DNA of 64,000 nucleotides from Luethyella okanaganae (GCF_042660285.1 NZ_JBHSTP010000001.1:1-64000), one strand, 5' to 3'. Numbered from the stretch's first letter, positions 34,259 through 43,299 are shown. A program made the numbers and translations. Notes: generated by a model not told the origin, from the letters alone.

Positions 34259-34636
34259 GGTCTTCTCGCTTTCGTCCTGGACGGTGTCGGCGTGACGCTC
34301 GATGAGCGTCTTCGACGCATGCCCCCACTACAGGGGTGACCCTCGTCGGTTCATTCTTGCAAACGGATGCGTTCGTGAACAGGGCGCGATTCAGAAGCTT
34401 CGATGAACACGCGTCCGAGGGGAGCCTCGATGGACTCGCGTCTCAGGAGGCGTCCGCCGCGAGCAGCGTTGAGCCGTGCTCCGCGTCGTGCACGATGAGC
34501 GGTGCGAGCGTCGCCCGGCCGACGTCGCGCATCCGTCCTGGCCAGGAAGGCGAGCACGCCCTGGCGCGAGATTGCGCCGAACTCGACGACTCCGGTGGAC
34601 CCCGTGTCTTCGTCGGGGTGGGCCGCGGGCTGCGAG
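34259..34636. other. Intergenic region with possible gene debris
   Basis: 378 bp between two minus-strand genes. On the minus strand short coding-like segments occur in two frames: EFGAISRQGVLAFLARTDAR and, shifted, DVGRATLAPLIVHDAEHGST. They could be the end of a decayed gene, but I cannot name a family. Confidence 0.3.
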
Positions 34637-35548
34637 TCAGTGGATCTCGGCGAGGGCTCCCATTCCGAGGGCGACCCAGACGGTCCCGTCGGGCGCGACG
34701 GCGAGACCACGGGGTTCGCTGTCTGGCGTCGGAAGGTCGACGAGTTCGATCGACGTCTCGCCGTCGGTCCCCGCAACAATGCGGCCCACCTGATTGGAGC
34801 CCCACAGGGTGAACCAGCATCCCCCGGCAGGATCGGCGGTGATCGCGTGCGGCTTCGATGCCCGGTCTGGCAGTGCGAACTCGGTGATCGCGCCATCGCG
34901 ACCGACGCGGCCGAGCTGCCCGGCCAGGGGTTCTGTGAACCAGACCGTTCCGTCGTCGGCCACGGCGATCCCGGCGGGTCCTGCGGCAGGGGTCGGCAAC
35001 GGCATGAGCCGTACGGCGGCATCCCCGCCACGGATGTGTCCGATCGCGTTCTCCTGGGTGAGCGTGAACCAGAGACCCTCGCCGGATGCCGCGATCATCG
35101 ATGCCGTTCCACCGCTCGTGCCGAGCGGGAACTCGGTGACCCGTCCGAGGATGTCGATGCGGCCGACGGCATCCGCTGTCATCTCGGTGAACCACGCGGT
35201 GCCGTCCGAGAGCGATGTGATGCCGAAGGGGCCTGCGTTCTCGGTCGGCACCGCGATCGTGGTGAGCACCTCAGCACCGGATCCGGTCGTGCCGACGCGC
35301 AGGATGCGGTTTCCGGTCGTGTCGGTGGCCCATACGGAATCCTCCGTCGCGGCCACGAGCAGCGACGGCCGACTGGGGCCGCTCTCGATGCGCGCCGTTG
35401 TGACGGTGCCGTTCGGGTCTCGCCGGCAGACCGCCCCGTCGTTGACGAGGGTGAACCACACCGCGGCGTCGCCCGTGACCGCGACGCCGTAAGGCCCCGA
35501 GGAGGCCTCGGCGAGGCGGTGCTCGGAGACCGTGCGGGTGGAGATCAT
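34637..35548 (-). CDS. Vgb-like beta-propeller (virginiamycin B lyase family)
   Basis: 303 residues made of about six to seven repeats of the pattern DG..WFTe...gxIGRI, e.g. SDGTAWFTEMTADAVGRID, DDGTVWFTEPLAGQLGRVG and PAGGCWFTLWGSNQVGRI. Streptogramin B lyases and many uncharacterised relatives share this seven-bladed propeller. Without checking the active-site His/Glu pair by alignment, resistance function should not be assumed. ATG 35548 is chosen as the start of the first repeat. No signal peptide is seen. Confidence 0.8.
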   Translation of the reverse strand: MISTRTVSEHRLAEASSGPYGVAVTGDAAVWFTLVNDGAVCRRDPNGTVTTARIESGPSRPSLLVAATEDSVWATDTTGNRILRVGTTGSGAEVLTTIAVPTENAGPFGITSLSDGTAWFTEMTADAVGRIDILGRVTEFPLGTSGGTASMIAASGEGLWFTLTQENAIGHIRGGDAAVRLMPLPTPAAGPAGIAVADDGTVWFTEPLAGQLGRVGRDGAITEFALPDRASKPHAITADPAGGCWFTLWGSNQVGRIVAGTDGETSIELVDLPTPDSEPRGLAVAPDGTVWVALGMGALAEIH

Positions 35549-35686
35549 GGTCTTCAGCGTAGGCGGTGCTGTGGATGGCGGTGCTGTGGATGGCGGTGCC
35601 GCGCGCGGAGCCTTCCGCACGACTCAGCTCCACGCTACTGTGAGCGTGCGGGTGTCACAGCGGATACCCACCGAAAGGACTCCGGC

Positions 35687-36310
35687 ATGTCTTCTCTTGA
35701 CGACCTCTTCTCCCAGATCCCGATCGGCGACATCGCCAAGAAGCTCGGCGTCGACGAAGCGACGGCGGAGTCCGCGGTCAAGGACGCGCTTCCGGCTCTC
35801 GTCGGCGGTATGGGGGCGAACGCGGCAGACCCGGCCGGTGCCGCATCGCTCGAGAAGGCCCTCTCCAACCACACCGGCACGCTCGTCGAGGGCGGCGTGA
35901 ACGTCGACGACATCGACGAGGAGGACGGCGCGAAGATCGTGCGCAATGTGTTCGGCGACAACAAGGACCGGGTGGTCGCCGCGCTCGACACCAAGCAGGG
36001 TGGTGGGGCCGGCGCCATCATCGGCCAGCTCCTGCCGATCCTCGCACCGATCGTGATCAGCTTTCTCGCCAAGCAGTTCCAGAGCAAGCAGGCTGCGCCC
36101 GCCGAGCAGCAGGCAGCGGGTGGCGGCAGCGGCGAGCTGCTCGGCGGTCTGCTCGGCGGTCTGCTCGGCGGCGGCTCCGGCGGCGGCTCCGGCGGTGCGG
36201 GCGGTGGCATCGGCGACCTCGTTGGCGGTCTGCTGGGCGGCGGCTCCGGCGGTGCGGGTGGCGGCATCGGCGGTCTGCTCGGCGGTCTGCTCGGTGGCGG
36301 CAAGCGCTGA
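35687..36310 (+). CDS. DUF937 domain protein with Gly-rich tail
   Basis: 207 residues. The DUF937 part (DLFSQIPIGDIAKKLGVDEATAESAVKDALPALVGGMGANA and later VRNVFGDNKDRVVAALD) covers residues 1-125. The C-terminal third is a repeat of GGLLGGLLGGGSGGGSGGAGGG. The family resembles YidB and has no proven function. ATG follows GAAAGGAC. The Gly-rich DNA is itself repetitive and prone to length change. Confidence 0.85.
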   Translation: MSSLDDLFSQIPIGDIAKKLGVDEATAESAVKDALPALVGGMGANAADPAGAASLEKALSNHTGTLVEGGVNVDDIDEEDGAKIVRNVFGDNKDRVVAALDTKQGGGAGAIIGQLLPILAPIVISFLAKQFQSKQAAPAEQQAAGGGSGELLGGLLGGLLGGGSGGGSGGAGGGIGDLVGGLLGGGSGGAGGGIGGLLGGLLGGGKR

Positions 36311-36417
36311 GGCGGTCCGGGCGAGAGAAGCTGCTCGTGCGGGTAGTCGCGCCTGTCCGCATCGATGACGCTCGTGCTCGGAACCGAAGTGGCACAGCGA
36401 CGCCTGCCTGCGCCTCT

Positions 36418-36423
36418 TAGACT
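36418..36423 (+). promoter_or_regulatory. -10 box for a leaderless maoC transcript
   Basis: TAGACT lies 7 bp before GTG 36431, the spacing expected if transcription begins at the start codon. No ribosome binding site is present. Confidence 0.5.
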
Positions 36424-36430
36424 TGTGGGC

Positions 36431-36877
36431 GTGTCAGTGAATCCAGAACTGCAGGGTCGGGTCTTCGCGCCGACCGCTCCCTATCTGGTGGGTCGCGAAA
36501 AGGTGCGCGAGTTCGCACGCGCGGTGTTCGCCACCAACCCCATCAACCTCGACCCGGATGCCGCACGCGCGGCCGGCCACGCCGACGTGGTCGCCCCGCC
36601 GACATTCGCCGTGGTCGTTCAGGAGCTCACGCTAGCCCAACTGCTCGCCGAGCCCGACGCGGGCATCGATTTCTCACGGGTTGTTCATGGCGATCAGCGT
36701 TTCAGCTACACGCGGCCGATCGTCGCCGGCGACGAGCTCACGGCGACGCTGACGGTGTCGAGCGTCAAGACGCTCGGCGCCCACGCGATGGTGACGGCGG
36801 AGTCGCAGATCACGGATGCCGAGGGCGAGCATGTCGTGACCGCGGTATCCACGCTTGTGGTGAGGGGCGAGGAGTGA
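36431..36877 (+). CDS. MaoC-like dehydratase, FAS1_DH_region-type (HadA-like)
   Basis: 148 residues starting VSVNPELQGRVFAPTAPYLVGREKVREFARAVFATNPI, then ADVVAPPTFAVVV and GDQRFSYTRPIVAGDELTATL. This is the HadA/C-type subunit lacking the hydratase His, which pairs with an active subunit. It overlaps the next MaoC gene by one base (TGATG), and murB follows, a conserved actinobacterial order. The complex dehydrates 3-hydroxyacyl thioesters in fatty-acid synthesis. Confidence 0.85.
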   Translation: MSVNPELQGRVFAPTAPYLVGREKVREFARAVFATNPINLDPDAARAAGHADVVAPPTFAVVVQELTLAQLLAEPDAGIDFSRVVHGDQRFSYTRPIVAGDELTATLTVSSVKTLGAHAMVTAESQITDAEGEHVVTAVSTLVVRGEE

Positions 36878-37440
36878 TGGTTTCGCCAAGCTTGGCCGGC
36901 GAGTCGGACTCGACCGACGGATCGGGCTTGGCCGGCGAGTCGGACTCGACCGGCGTTGTGGCATCGCCCCGGGGTGGGGCGGACGCATCGGGTGGGGCGG
37001 ATGCATCCGGCGGGCCGGTGGCTCCGCGCCTCGATGACCTCGTGGTCGGCGACATCGTCGCAGAGGCCTCGTTCTCTCTCACACGAGACTCGCTCGTGCG
37101 CTACGCCGGCGCATCCGGCGACTTCAACTCGATCCATTATCGCGACGACGTCGCCACGACGGTCGGCCTGCCGGGGGTGATCGCCCACGGCATGCTCACG
37201 ATGGGACTCGCGGTGCAGCCGGTCACGGACTGGGTGGGTGACCCGGGGCGGATCGTCGACTACCAGGTGCGCTTCACCCGGCCGATCGTCGTGGGACCGG
37301 CTGCCGCGGCAGCGGTGACCGTGCTGGCCAGGGTCGGACAGCTCGACGCCGAGGCATCCATCGCGCGTATCGACCTCACCGTCACCTTCGACGGGCAGAC
37401 AGTGCTGGGCAAGGCTCAGGCGCGAGTGGACCTCGCCTGA
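36877..37440 (+). CDS. MaoC-like dehydratase (HadB-like), with repeat-expanded N-terminus
   Basis: 187 residues. The hydratase motif YAGASGDFNSIHYRDDVA carries catalytic Asp and His, followed by PGVIAHGMLTMG. Residues 1-48 are unusual: LAGESDSTD is repeated and GGADASGG is repeated before the domain starts at RLDDLVVGD. At DNA level a run of about 26 bp beginning CTTGGCCGGCGAGTC occurs near 36890 and again near 36925. The normal protein lacks this extension, so an in-frame repeat expansion is likely. It should pair with the upstream subunit. Confidence 0.85.
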   Translation: MVSPSLAGESDSTDGSGLAGESDSTGVVASPRGGADASGGADASGGPVAPRLDDLVVGDIVAEASFSLTRDSLVRYAGASGDFNSIHYRDDVATTVGLPGVIAHGMLTMGLAVQPVTDWVGDPGRIVDYQVRFTRPIVVGPAAAAAVTVLARVGQLDAEASIARIDLTVTFDGQTVLGKAQARVDLA

Positions 37441-37475
37441 GTGCCGGCGGACCGATCGAACGAACGACGGAGACG

Positions 37476-38681
37476 ATGACCCCGGAGAACGCCGGACAGG
37501 AACCGATCGCACTCGCCGAACTGACGACGATGCGCGTCGGCGGCGTGCCGGCTCACATGGTGACCGCGACGACGCAGCGCGACCTCATCGACGCCGCTCG
37601 CGCCGTGTGGGCAAGCGGTGGGGAGTGGCTCGTCATCGGCGGCGGTTCGAACACGGTCGCGAGCGATGACGGTTTCGAGGGAACCGTGATTCGCGTCGCC
37701 ACGCGTGGGATCGAGATCCTGCCTGCGACCGTGGCGGAACCGGGCGTCGTGCGCGTGCGCGTGCAGGCCGGCGAACCGTGGGACGAACTCGTGGTCTACA
37801 CGGTCGGCCGCGGCTGGTCGGGCATCGAGGCGCTCTCGGGCATTCCCGGCTCGACCGGTGCGGCTCCCGTGCAGAACATCGGCGCTTACGGGCAGGAGCT
37901 CTCGACGAGTCTCGTCGCGATCGACTTCCTCGACTATGCGACGGGCGAAGTGCTGCGCCTGGACGCCGCCGCCCTCGGACTGGACTATCGCACCTCTGTG
38001 CTCAAGCAGGGATTGCAGGGGATCGTGCTGACCGTCGAGCTTGCGTTGCACGACACCGCCGAGGAGCGGGCCGTTCTCGGCCAGCCACTCGGCCGGCCGG
38101 TCGGCTACGCTCAGTTGGCCGGCGCGCTCGGCGTGCAACTGGGGGACAGGGTCGCGATCACTGACGTGCGTGACGCTGTGCTCGTGCTGCGTGCCTCGAA
38201 AGGCATGGTGCTCAACCCGGACGACCCCGACACGTGCAGCGCCGGCTCCTTCTTCACCAATCCGATCGTGCGTGAGAGCTTCGCACGCACCCTGCCCTCC
38301 GACGCGCCGCGTTGGCCGCTCGAACCGGACGAACCGGATGTGGTCATGCCCATCGGCTCCCTCGTGTCGGGCACCCCGCTCGACGCCTTCGTGGCTCTGC
38401 AGGCGGAGTCCGCCGTCTCGGAGCATGCCGGCCCGGTCGGCGAACGGCTGGTGAAGCTGTCGGCGGCGTGGCTCATCGAGAACGCAGGCATCCGTCGCGG
38501 TTTCCAACTGCCCGGCTCACGGGCTGCGGTCTCCGGCAAGCACACGCTCGCGATCACGAACACGGGCGGGGCCACTGCCGAGGAGATCGCGCAACTCGCG
38601 CGGTTCGTGCAGGGCCGGGTGCAGGCGGAGTTCGGTATCACGCTACAGCCGGAGCCCGTGCTCGTCGGCATCACTCTCTAG
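37476..38681 (+). CDS. murB: UDP-N-acetylenolpyruvoylglucosamine reductase
   Basis: 401 residues of the type I MurB. LAELTTMRVGGVPAHMV opens the FAD domain, VIGGGSNTVASDDGFEG and GIEALSGIPGSTGAAPVQNIGAYGQE follow, SAGSFFTNPIV carries the catalytic Ser, and AAWLIENAGIRRGF and SGKHTLAITNTGGAT complete the C-terminal part. The enzyme makes UDP-MurNAc with NADPH. Placement after the MaoC pair is typical of Micrococcales. Confidence 0.95.
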   Translation: MTPENAGQEPIALAELTTMRVGGVPAHMVTATTQRDLIDAARAVWASGGEWLVIGGGSNTVASDDGFEGTVIRVATRGIEILPATVAEPGVVRVRVQAGEPWDELVVYTVGRGWSGIEALSGIPGSTGAAPVQNIGAYGQELSTSLVAIDFLDYATGEVLRLDAAALGLDYRTSVLKQGLQGIVLTVELALHDTAEERAVLGQPLGRPVGYAQLAGALGVQLGDRVAITDVRDAVLVLRASKGMVLNPDDPDTCSAGSFFTNPIVRESFARTLPSDAPRWPLEPDEPDVVMPIGSLVSGTPLDAFVALQAESAVSEHAGPVGERLVKLSAAWLIENAGIRRGFQLPGSRAAVSGKHTLAITNTGGATAEEIAQLARFVQGRVQAEFGITLQPEPVLVGITL

Positions 38682-38747
38682 TCTTTAGTCTTTCCTGCCG
38701 CTTCGCTCGCCGCTTCGCTCGCCGCTCGCGGTGCCCGCCCCAGCCCC

Positions 38748-38804
38748 TGAACCGGCAGCAGGTGCCGTTATCGACAGCTGATAAGGGCCACTACTGCCGG
38801 TTCA
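38748..38804. repeat. Nested hairpin element between murB and the response regulator
   Basis: TGAACCGGCAG (38748-38758) pairs with CTGCCGGTTCA (38794-38804), and inside it TTATC pairs with GATAA around a 7-nt loop. It lies in the convergent gap and may terminate either transcript. No second copy of this sequence was seen in the window. Confidence 0.65.
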
Positions 38805-38831
38805 CGTTTCTGGACGTCGAATTCGTCCGGC

Positions 38832-39467
38832 TCAGAGCAGACCGAGCTCCATCGCCCGCGTCACGGCGCGCGTGCGGTCACTCACCTCGAGCTTCTCGAA
38901 GACGTGCGCGAGGTGCGTCTTCACAGTGGCCTCGCCGATGAAGAGGCCTGCAGCGATCTGCGGGTTGCTCAGGCCCGTTCCGACGAGCCGCAGCACCTCG
39001 AGCTCGCGCGCCGAGAGACGCTGAGTCGGCCTGCCCTGGATCGCGGCATCCGCCCGCACCCGCTGCACGAGCCTCGCAGCGATCGAGGGGGCGAGAACGG
39101 TCTGCCCGCCCGCGACCGAGAGCACACCCTCGATGATCTCCTCCTGCGGCGCGGCTTTGAGCAGGTAGCCGCTCGCGCCGGCCTCGATCGCACCGAGGAT
39201 GTTGTCGTCGTTCTCGTACGTCGTGAGGATGAGCACCTTGCACGACGGATCATCGGCGAGGATCAGCGCCGTCGCCTGTGCGCCGTCGAGCAGCGGCATG
39301 CGCAGGTCCATGAGCACGAGGTCCGGACGCAATAAGGCGGCCAGGGTCACCGCCTCGGCGCCGTCGCCCGCCTCGCCGACGACCTCGATGCCGGATGCGG
39401 CCCCGAGCAGTCCTACGATGCCGCCGCGCACGATCGGATGGTCGTCGACGACGAGCACCCGGATCAC
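38832..39467 (-). CDS. NarL/FixJ-family response regulator
   Basis: 211 residues. The receiver has VLVVDDHPIVRGG with the acidic pair and VLMDLRMPLLDG with the phosphorylated Asp. LTTYENDDNI and GYLLKAAPQEE complete the site. The LuxR-type helix-turn-helix LSARELEVLRLVGTGLSNPQIAAGLFIGEATVKTHLAHVFEKL is at the C-terminus. The GTG start overlaps the kinase stop by 4 bp. It probably controls the ABC exporter genes of its own operon. Confidence 0.92.
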   Translation of the reverse strand: MIRVLVVDDHPIVRGGIVGLLGAASGIEVVGEAGDGAEAVTLAALLRPDLVLMDLRMPLLDGAQATALILADDPSCKVLILTTYENDDNILGAIEAGASGYLLKAAPQEEIIEGVLSVAGGQTVLAPSIAARLVQRVRADAAIQGRPTQRLSARELEVLRLVGTGLSNPQIAAGLFIGEATVKTHLAHVFEKLEVSDRTRAVTRAMELGLL

Positions 39468-40657
39468 GGCGCGACTCCCGACGACGAGTGCGCGGGCACG
39501 AGCACGGTCAGTACGGCGCCGCGGTCCGTTCCGGGCCCGACCGTGAGGGTTCCGCCGACGAGTCCGACTCGGTCGCGCATGCCGCTCAGCCCGAAGCCGG
39601 TCTCTCGCCCAGGCTCGTAGTCGCCGAGGCCCCGTCCATCGTCGCTGACCACGAGTGCGATCTCGCTCCCGCGGTGTTCGATGAGCACCGACGCGGCCTC
39701 GGCCCGTGAATGCTTCCGCACATTGGCGAGCCCCTCCTGTGCGCACCGCAGCAACACGACCTCGACATCGCGATCCAATCCGGTGGCCGCCACCCGCGGC
39801 GTGACCAGGATGCCGGTTTCCCGCTGGAAGCGCTCCGCCAGCCGTTCGACGGTGTCGGTGAGCGTCGAGTCGCCGACCGTGACCGACGACATCGAGACGA
39901 CGAGCGTCCTGGCCTCGGTGAGGGCGTCCCTCGCCGTCGTCTCGATCAGGTCGAGGCTCCCCTCGGTCGCCGTGGTGCCGGGAACGGCGGCGAGCTCGGT
40001 CCTGGCGCGCTGCGCGAGCATGACGAGGCTCGTGAGGTTCTGAGCGATGGTGTCGTGGATCTCGCGGGCGAGCCGTTCCCGCTCGCTCGCGACACCCGAG
40101 TCCCGATGGAGTGCCGCCAGCTCGTCCTGAACGGCCACCAGCTCTTCGAGCAGCTTCGCCCGCTCGCTGCCGTACCGTTCGATGCTCGTGATCCAGAGTC
40201 CGAGTGAGATGCTGAACACGAGCGACAGGCCTGCGGCGACGAGTCCGGGCGCGATGGCCTCCATCCCGCCGCGGATCGTGGAGGCGACAAACACTCCGAG
40301 CGCGGCGAGCGAGTTCGTGACGATGGCCATGCGCGTCGACAGGGCGATCACCCAGAGGCACGGGTAGACGACCGCTTGCAAGATGGCGAGCATCGGGTCG
40401 AAGTACGAGCCGATGCTGACCGTGGCGATCAGGAGCGCCGAGAACACGACGTTGCGGGCGGTGGGCTCGGACCACAGGCGGTAGCGGCCGAAGGAGTAGT
40501 ACGCGAGCCCGAGGGCGCCGAGTGTCGCGAGGGCTCCGGCCTCGCTCGCGTCGAGGGGCGGATCGTGCACGAGCACGAACATCGAGAGAAAGACGATGAC
40601 CGCCGCGAATGCGGCATCCCACCACCGGCGAGACTCCATGCACCGGCGAGACTCCAT
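39464..40657 (-). CDS. Sensor histidine kinase, HisKA_3 type
   Basis: About 397 residues. Five or six membrane helices occupy residues 10-170, with only short extracellular loops. A dimerisation/phosphorylation box ERERLAREIHDTIAQNLTSLV and an ATP-binding domain (DDGRGLGDYEPGRETGFGLSGMRDRV) follow. The architecture matches DesK/YvfT-type kinases that sense membrane state or membrane-active antibiotics. ATG 40657 has GGAAGAG at 7 nt; 40663 and 40639 are alternatives, because an 18-bp duplication repeats the MESRRC start. Confidence 0.9.
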   Translation of the reverse strand: MESRRCMESRRWWDAAFAAVIVFLSMFVLVHDPPLDASEAGALATLGALGLAYYSFGRYRLWSEPTARNVVFSALLIATVSIGSYFDPMLAILQAVVYPCLWVIALSTRMAIVTNSLAALGVFVASTIRGGMEAIAPGLVAAGLSLVFSISLGLWITSIERYGSERAKLLEELVAVQDELAALHRDSGVASERERLAREIHDTIAQNLTSLVMLAQRARTELAAVPGTTATEGSLDLIETTARDALTEARTLVVSMSSVTVGDSTLTDTVERLAERFQRETGILVTPRVAATGLDRDVEVVLLRCAQEGLANVRKHSRAEAASVLIEHRGSEIALVVSDDGRGLGDYEPGRETGFGLSGMRDRVGLVGGTLTVGPGTDRGAVLTVLVPAHSSSGVAP

Positions 40658-40727
40658 GCACATACTCTTCCACGTCGATGCCTATGTCTATGTCCACGAT
40701 CGTCGCCACCATCGACGGCGTGGGTGG

Positions 40728-41540
40728 CTAGCGGTCCTTGCGGATCCAGCGGAAGGTCAGCCGGCCGACGACGAGGCCGACCGCGAGCCAGACGCCGAGC
40801 ACGATCGCGACCGTCGGCAGCTCCCAACCGCCGCCGGGTTCGAGCGAGGCGAAGCTCTCGGGAAGGAAGACCGAACGCATGCCCTGCGCCATCCACTTGA
40901 GCGGAAACAGGCTCGCGATGTTCTGCATCCACTCGGGCAACTGGTCGAACCGCAGATAGACGCCCGAGATGAACTGCAGCACGAGCACGATCGGGATGAC
41001 CACCGCCGTCGCGCTCTTGCCAGAGCGTGGCACGGCCGACAGCGCGATGCCGAGGAAGGCGGAGGTGATGACTCCGAGCAGAAAGACCCAGGCGAAGGTG
41101 AGCCATCGCGCAGGGTCGGTCGGGAGGGCGATCCGGAACACCACCGAGGCGACGAGCAGGAGCAGACCGGCTTGCAGGACGCCGGTCACGAGAACCTGCC
41201 CGATCTTGCCGATGAAGTAGCTCGTGGGCGAGAGCGGCGTGCCGCCCAGGCGTTTGAGGGTGCCGTCTCCCTTCTCTCCGGCGATGTCGACCGCGAGGTT
41301 CTGCACGCCGGACAGGAGCATGCCGGCGGCGAGCATACCCGGCAGATAGTAGGCGCCGACGCTGATGCCGCCTGTGCCGTCGGGGTTCGTGCCGATGTTG
41401 CCGGCCGCGCTGAAGGCGGCCGTGAAGATGCCGAGCATGACGAGCGGGAACAGGAAGGTGAAGAAGACGGCATCCGGGGAGCGGAAGTAGGTGACGGTCT
41501 CGTAGCGCACACGGCTGACGCCCAGGACGATCGAGCTCAT
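40728..41540 (-). CDS. ABC-2 type exporter permease
   Basis: 270 residues with six membrane helices, beginning SSIVLGVSRVRYETVTYFRSPDAVFFTFLFPLVMLGIF, the standard opening of ABC-2 permeases. It overlaps the upstream ATPase gene by 4 bp. Together with the two-component genes downstream it forms an exporter-plus-sensor module like Bacillus YvfRS-TU/LnrLMN-JK, which gives resistance to membrane-acting compounds or moves lipids. Substrate unknown. Confidence 0.88.
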   Translation of the reverse strand: MSSIVLGVSRVRYETVTYFRSPDAVFFTFLFPLVMLGIFTAAFSAAGNIGTNPDGTGGISVGAYYLPGMLAAGMLLSGVQNLAVDIAGEKGDGTLKRLGGTPLSPTSYFIGKIGQVLVTGVLQAGLLLLVASVVFRIALPTDPARWLTFAWVFLLGVITSAFLGIALSAVPRSGKSATAVVIPIVLVLQFISGVYLRFDQLPEWMQNIASLFPLKWMAQGMRSVFLPESFASLEPGGGWELPTVAIVLGVWLAVGLVVGRLTFRWIRKDR

Positions 41541-42412
41541 GCGAGCACCTCCTCGACGGTTCCGCCGTCTCGTACCAACTCGAGGTAGATGTCCTCCAGG
41601 CTCGGGCGGATCACTTCGAGGCCGGTCGGCTCGCCCTCCAGTCGTGTCACGAGCGACGTGACGAGCGCACCGGGTTCCTTCGTGCGTTCCTCGCGGAGCA
41701 CCCCGGCGGAATCTCGCCAGCGCACGCGCGGAACTCTCGCATCATTCCCTCCGATCTCATGGATCGCGCCGATCTCGATGAGCGCGCCCCCGGTTATGAT
41801 CCCCGCGCGATCGCTCAGCTGGGCTGCCTCGTCGAGGTAATGGGTGGTGAGCAGGATCGTCGTGCCCTCGGCCTTCAGGCGGCGGATGAGTACCCAGAAC
41901 TCGCGGCGGGCCTCCGGGTCGAAACCGGTGGTGGGTTCGTCGAGGAAGAGCAGCTCGGGGCGGCCGATGATGCCGAGCGCCACGTCGACGCGGCGACGCT
42001 GGCCGCCGGACAGCTTTGAGATGCGCGTCTTCGCCTTCTCCTGCAGCCCGACGGCGGCGATGACCTCGTCGACGTCGCGCGGATTCGGGTAGAAGCCGGC
42101 GAAATGCCGCAACTGCTCGAGGACCGTGACGTTGCCGCTTTCCCCGCTCGACTGCAGCACGATGCCGAGTCGCGCCTTCCAGTCCAGTCCGCCGTGCTGC
42201 GGATCGATGCCGAGCACGCTCACCTCGCCGCCCGAGCGGTCGCGGTAGCCCTCGAGGATCTCTATCGTCGTGCTCTTGCCTGCGCCGTTCGGACCGAGCA
42301 GGGCGAAGGTCTCGCCGTGTGCGATGTCGAAGCTCACTCCGGCGACCGCTGCCAGCCTTCCGTAGCTCTTGCGAAGTTCGCGCACACGCACGACGGGTTC
42401 TCTCTGCGTCAT
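41537..42412 (-). CDS. ABC exporter ATP-binding protein
   Basis: 291 residues. Walker A LLGPNGAGKSTTIEILEG, Q-loop VLQSSGESGNVTVLEQL, signature ISKLSGGQRRRVDVALG, Walker B PELLFLDEPTTGFDPEAR and switch His in ILLTTHYLDEAAQL are all intact. First gene of the ABC-ABC-kinase-regulator operon. Confidence 0.93.
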   Translation of the reverse strand: MTQREPVVRVRELRKSYGRLAAVAGVSFDIAHGETFALLGPNGAGKSTTIEILEGYRDRSGGEVSVLGIDPQHGGLDWKARLGIVLQSSGESGNVTVLEQLRHFAGFYPNPRDVDEVIAAVGLQEKAKTRISKLSGGQRRRVDVALGIIGRPELLFLDEPTTGFDPEARREFWVLIRRLKAEGTTILLTTHYLDEAAQLSDRAGIITGGALIEIGAIHEIGGNDARVPRVRWRDSAGVLREERTKEPGALVTSLVTRLEGEPTGLEVIRPSLEDIYLELVRDGGTVEEVLA

Positions 42413-42509
42413 ACGCCCAGAGTGCCAGGGCGGCGGATGTCGCGACAGTGGTCATCCGGCCGATTTCCGCATCCGCCGGTCGATGGATGCCATCATGCCG
42501 CCCCGGTGG

Positions 42510-43244
42510 TCAGGGGCGCACGAGAAGCACGCCCATGACGACCATCACGACCGCGATGACCCCGTCGAAGACCCGCCACGCGGTCGGCGTGCCGAGCCAT
42601 CGCCCGAGCAATCGCGCGCCGAAGCCGAGCGCGCCGAACCAGACGACGCTCGCCAGCGCGGCACCGGCGCCAAAGGCCCAGCGACCGGTCTCGCCGTGCG
42701 AGTTGGCGATCGAGCCGAGCAGGAAGACCGTGTCGAGGTAGACGTGCGGGTTGAGCCAGGTGAGAGCGATGCACGTCAAGACCGTCGCGCGCAGGCTCGT
42801 GCCTGCGGCGGCGGCCGGTCGTGCGCGGACGGTTGTGCCGCCCGGGTCGACAACTGCCGGATTCGAGGTGAGCGGACCGCCGGACGGCGGCCTCCCGCCG
42901 AAGCGGACGGGCTCGGAATCGCCATCCGATCCCTCGTCGACGATGAGTGCTCCGGGGTGCAGTGATCGCCGTGCGGCCAGGATGCCGTAGCCCACCAGGA
43001 ATGCGGCGCCGACCCAGCGAACGATAACGGGGAGCACGGGAGCCCTTTCGAGCACGGCGCCGATACCGCCGATCCCGACGGCGACGAGGACGATGTCGGA
43101 CACGGCGCAGATGAGCACGACGGAGAGCAGGTGCTCCCGGCGCAGTCCCTGGCGCAGCACGAAGACATTCTGGGCGCCGATCGCGACGATGAGGGAGAAG
43201 CCGAGGCCGAGACCGGCGAGCGCAGCAGTGGCGAGGGTGCTCAT
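42510..43244 (-). CDS. lysE: LysE/ArgO-family amino acid exporter
   Basis: 244 residues. GLGLGFSLIVAIGAQNVFVLRQGLRREHLL is the LysE opening, and CIALTWLNPHVYLDTVFLLGSIA is the second conserved block. The hydrophilic loop between them (about residues 95-150) is long and Gly/Pro-rich. It exports basic amino acids, lysine and arginine in known cases. It is divergent from a LysG-type activator, the standard pairing, with a perfect inverted repeat between. Confidence 0.9.
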   Translation of the reverse strand: MSTLATAALAGLGLGFSLIVAIGAQNVFVLRQGLRREHLLSVVLICAVSDIVLVAVGIGGIGAVLERAPVLPVIVRWVGAAFLVGYGILAARRSLHPGALIVDEGSDGDSEPVRFGGRPPSGGPLTSNPAVVDPGGTTVRARPAAAAGTSLRATVLTCIALTWLNPHVYLDTVFLLGSIANSHGETGRWAFGAGAALASVVWFGALGFGARLLGRWLGTPTAWRVFDGVIAVVMVVMGVLLVRP

Positions 43245-43263
43245 CCCTCGACGTTAGGCACTC

Positions 43264-43299
43264 GATTCTGAACTATCCAGCTCATATTTCTTCAGAATC
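43264..43299. promoter_or_regulatory. Inverted repeat between lysE and lysG
   Basis: GATTCTGAA (43264-43272) and TTCAGAATC (43291-43299) are perfect 9-bp arms separated by 18 bp. LysR-type activators bind such dyads; lysE expression under high lysine or arginine would depend on it. Confidence 0.6.

Noticed and set aside
34637..35548. Streptogramin resistance gene
   Set aside because: The propeller repeats fit the Vgb family, but most relatives are uncharacterised, so resistance was not claimed.
34502..35686. Long open extension upstream of the DUF937 gene
   Set aside because: Runs antisense through the Vgb-like gene without homology; a proper ribosome binding site and the family start lie at 35687.
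9977..36430. A complete genomic island bounded by att sites
   Set aside because: Only the tRNA-Met end has an integrase relic; no repeat of the tRNA 3' end was found, and most genes here look like normal chromosome in composition.
38832..40712. A fused kinase-regulator frame of 626 codons
   Set aside because: Only the last 211 codons are a response regulator; the rest is a shadow of the histidine kinase in another frame, and GTG 39467 overlaps the kinase stop.
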